The notes under the pieces are model-generated. The model was given only the letters and a program-made list of their open reading frames with translations. It did no database searches and had not been told where the DNA came from. This document shows, in pieces, positions 4,567 through 5,148 of a DNA stretch of 5,148 bases. Each line of letters starts with the position of its first letter. Position 1 is the first letter of the stretch. Origin of the DNA: Pseudomonadota bacterium. Its GTDB lineage: Bacteria > Desulfobacterota > Desulfobulbia > Desulfobulbales > DAOVYS01. The stretch spans positions 1 to 5,148 of the forward strand of contig DAOVYS010000202.1 of the NCBI GenBank assembly GCA_030635485.1, given 5' to 3'. The translations under genes were made by a program, and so were the position numbers.

Positions 4567-4725
4567 ATGATTGATCAATATGTAGAGAAGATAATACGCT
4601 CCCCAAAATTCATTATTATTAGTAAATATGATGATTACCTGCATTTATTGAGAAGTTACGTAATGAAGAGTAAAGGGGTAAATATTATTCAAAACTTTTA
4701 CGAGATTATCCCAAATGGAATATAG
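4567..4725 (+). CDS. Doubtful small ORF, 52 aa, between the palindrome and the PPC gene
   Basis: The ATG is 3 nt after the last 13-bp palindrome, and the frame runs to TAG at 4723-4725, overlapping the PPC gene start by 11 nt. The product begins MIDQYVEKIIRS and is rich in Ile, Tyr and Lys, with a hydrophobic stretch FIIIS (15-19). I recognise no family. An AGGG lies 4 nt before the ATG, but it belongs to the repeat. The region is AT-rich, so an open frame of this size could arise by chance. The overlap with the next start would allow translational coupling if it is real. It could also be the remnant of a longer gene cut by the repeat. Confidence 0.2.
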   Translation: MIDQYVEKIIRSPKFIIISKYDDYLHLLRSYVMKSKGVNIIQNFYEIIPNGI

Positions 4726-5148
4726 AAAAGGAACAGTCGGACGTGTATTCACGGTTCGGTTTGATCATGGCGAAAATTTACTGGAAGGACTCAAGAAACT
4801 GATTGTCGAGGAAGACATCAGGTGCGGCTGGTTTCATGTGCTAGGCGGAATACAAGAGGCTGACGTTGTCATTGGACCAAAGGAACCGGTCATGCCTCCG
4901 GAACCTGTATGGAGCAAAATCAGCAACACCAGGGAAGTGTTAGGAATCGGCAGCATCTTTTGGGAGGGCGACGAGCCCAGAATCCATCTCCATGCGGATC
5001 TCGGCCATCACGGAGAGACAATCACAGCGTGTGTTCGGAAAGGCACCAAGACCTATCTGATACTTGAGGTCTTTATCATTGAGATATCAGGAATAAATGC
5101 AACCAGGCCATGGTTTGAGAAGGGTGGATTTAACCGTATCACGTTTTC
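4715..5148 (+). CDS. PPC/DUF296 domain protein (partial at right edge)
   Basis: The frame is open from the ATG at 4715 to the window edge: 144 codons with no stop yet, so the C-terminus is missing. The visible part covers most of a PPC domain (also called PCC or DUF296; Pfam PF03479): GRVFTVRFDHGENLLEGLKK at 9-28, the IRCGWFHVLGGIQEADVVIG segment at 35-54, and RIHLHADLGHHGE (89-101) with H91 and H93, then LILEVFIIEISG (115-126). In plants the domain is fused to AT-hooks and mediates trimer formation. Bacterial stand-alone versions of about 140-150 aa are conserved but lack a settled biochemical role, and the DNA-binding label often attached to them is weakly founded. The GHL motif common after the histidines appears here as ITACVRKG. 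No strong Shine-Dalgarno precedes the ATG; GAG lies 10 nt upstream. An in-frame TAA at 4679-4681 limits how far upstream the start can be. Confidence 0.85.
   Translation, partial: MEYRKGTVGRVFTVRFDHGENLLEGLKKLIVEEDIRCGWFHVLGGIQEADVVIGPKEPVMPPEPVWSKISNTREVLGIGSIFWEGDEPRIHLHADLGHHGETITACVRKGTKTYLILEVFIIEISGINATRPWFEKGGFNRITF

Noticed and set aside
4331..4606. Minus-strand open frame of 91 codons in the composite palindrome
   Set aside because: Its sequence is the translation of the repeated palindromes (ALKGR- and LSGL-like strings), which is typical of spurious repeat-encoded ORFs.
4648..4688. Promoter for the PPC gene (TTGAGA, TATTAT elements)
   Set aside because: TATTAT (4683-4688) is a fair -10, but no -35 sits at acceptable spacing; TTGAGA is much too far away.
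1..5148. A novel multi-gene defence or biosynthetic system
   Set aside because: The genes are independently oriented, belong to unrelated housekeeping or signalling families, and show no operon-like coupling. The unusual content is in the repeats, not in a gene system.

Overview
The window reads as an ordinary chromosomal stretch of a Gram-negative bacterium of moderate GC content. The most likely source is a Desulfobacterota (deltaproteobacterial) lineage. This rests on the gene mix (a DarP/YjgA protein, a stand-alone HD-GYP protein with a non-receiver N-terminal domain, an ATZ/TRZ-type amidohydrolase, a PPC/DUF296 protein) and on spacers full of palindromic repeats. It is an inference from recalled families, not a search result. 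No defence system, CRISPR array, prophage, transposase or RNA gene is recognisable.

Layout, left to right: (1) 16-178, a roughly 163-bp miniature inverted-repeat element. (2) 221-1471 (+), a metal-dependent amidohydrolase/deaminase. (3) 1526-1636, palindromic repeat copy A, which touches the ndk stop codon. (4) 1637-2080 (-), ndk, with a good Shine-Dalgarno and a plausible promoter. (5) 2138-2498, a spacer holding palindromic repeat copy B at 2296-2406. (6) 2499-3464 (-), an HD-GYP phosphodiesterase-type protein with a good promoter and a start that can be corrected. (7) 3504-3718, a divergent spacer with a TGACCCC heptamer array that can pair with an upstream inverted copy of itself. (8) 3719-4291 (+), darP, followed at once by a textbook intrinsic terminator. 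(9) 4335-4564, a large composite palindrome containing four copies of a 13-bp palindrome. (10) 4567-4725 (+), a doubtful small ORF. (11) From 4715 (+), a PPC/DUF296 protein that runs off the right edge.

The genes do not form an operon and share no evident pathway. Each has its own spacer, and they cover nucleotide metabolism, a cyclic-di-GMP-type output, ribosome assembly and an unknown hydrolase. The notable feature is the spacers: nearly every one carries a different palindromic repeat family. The two copies of one family flank ndk in the same orientation, and they differ mainly by changes that preserve base pairing.
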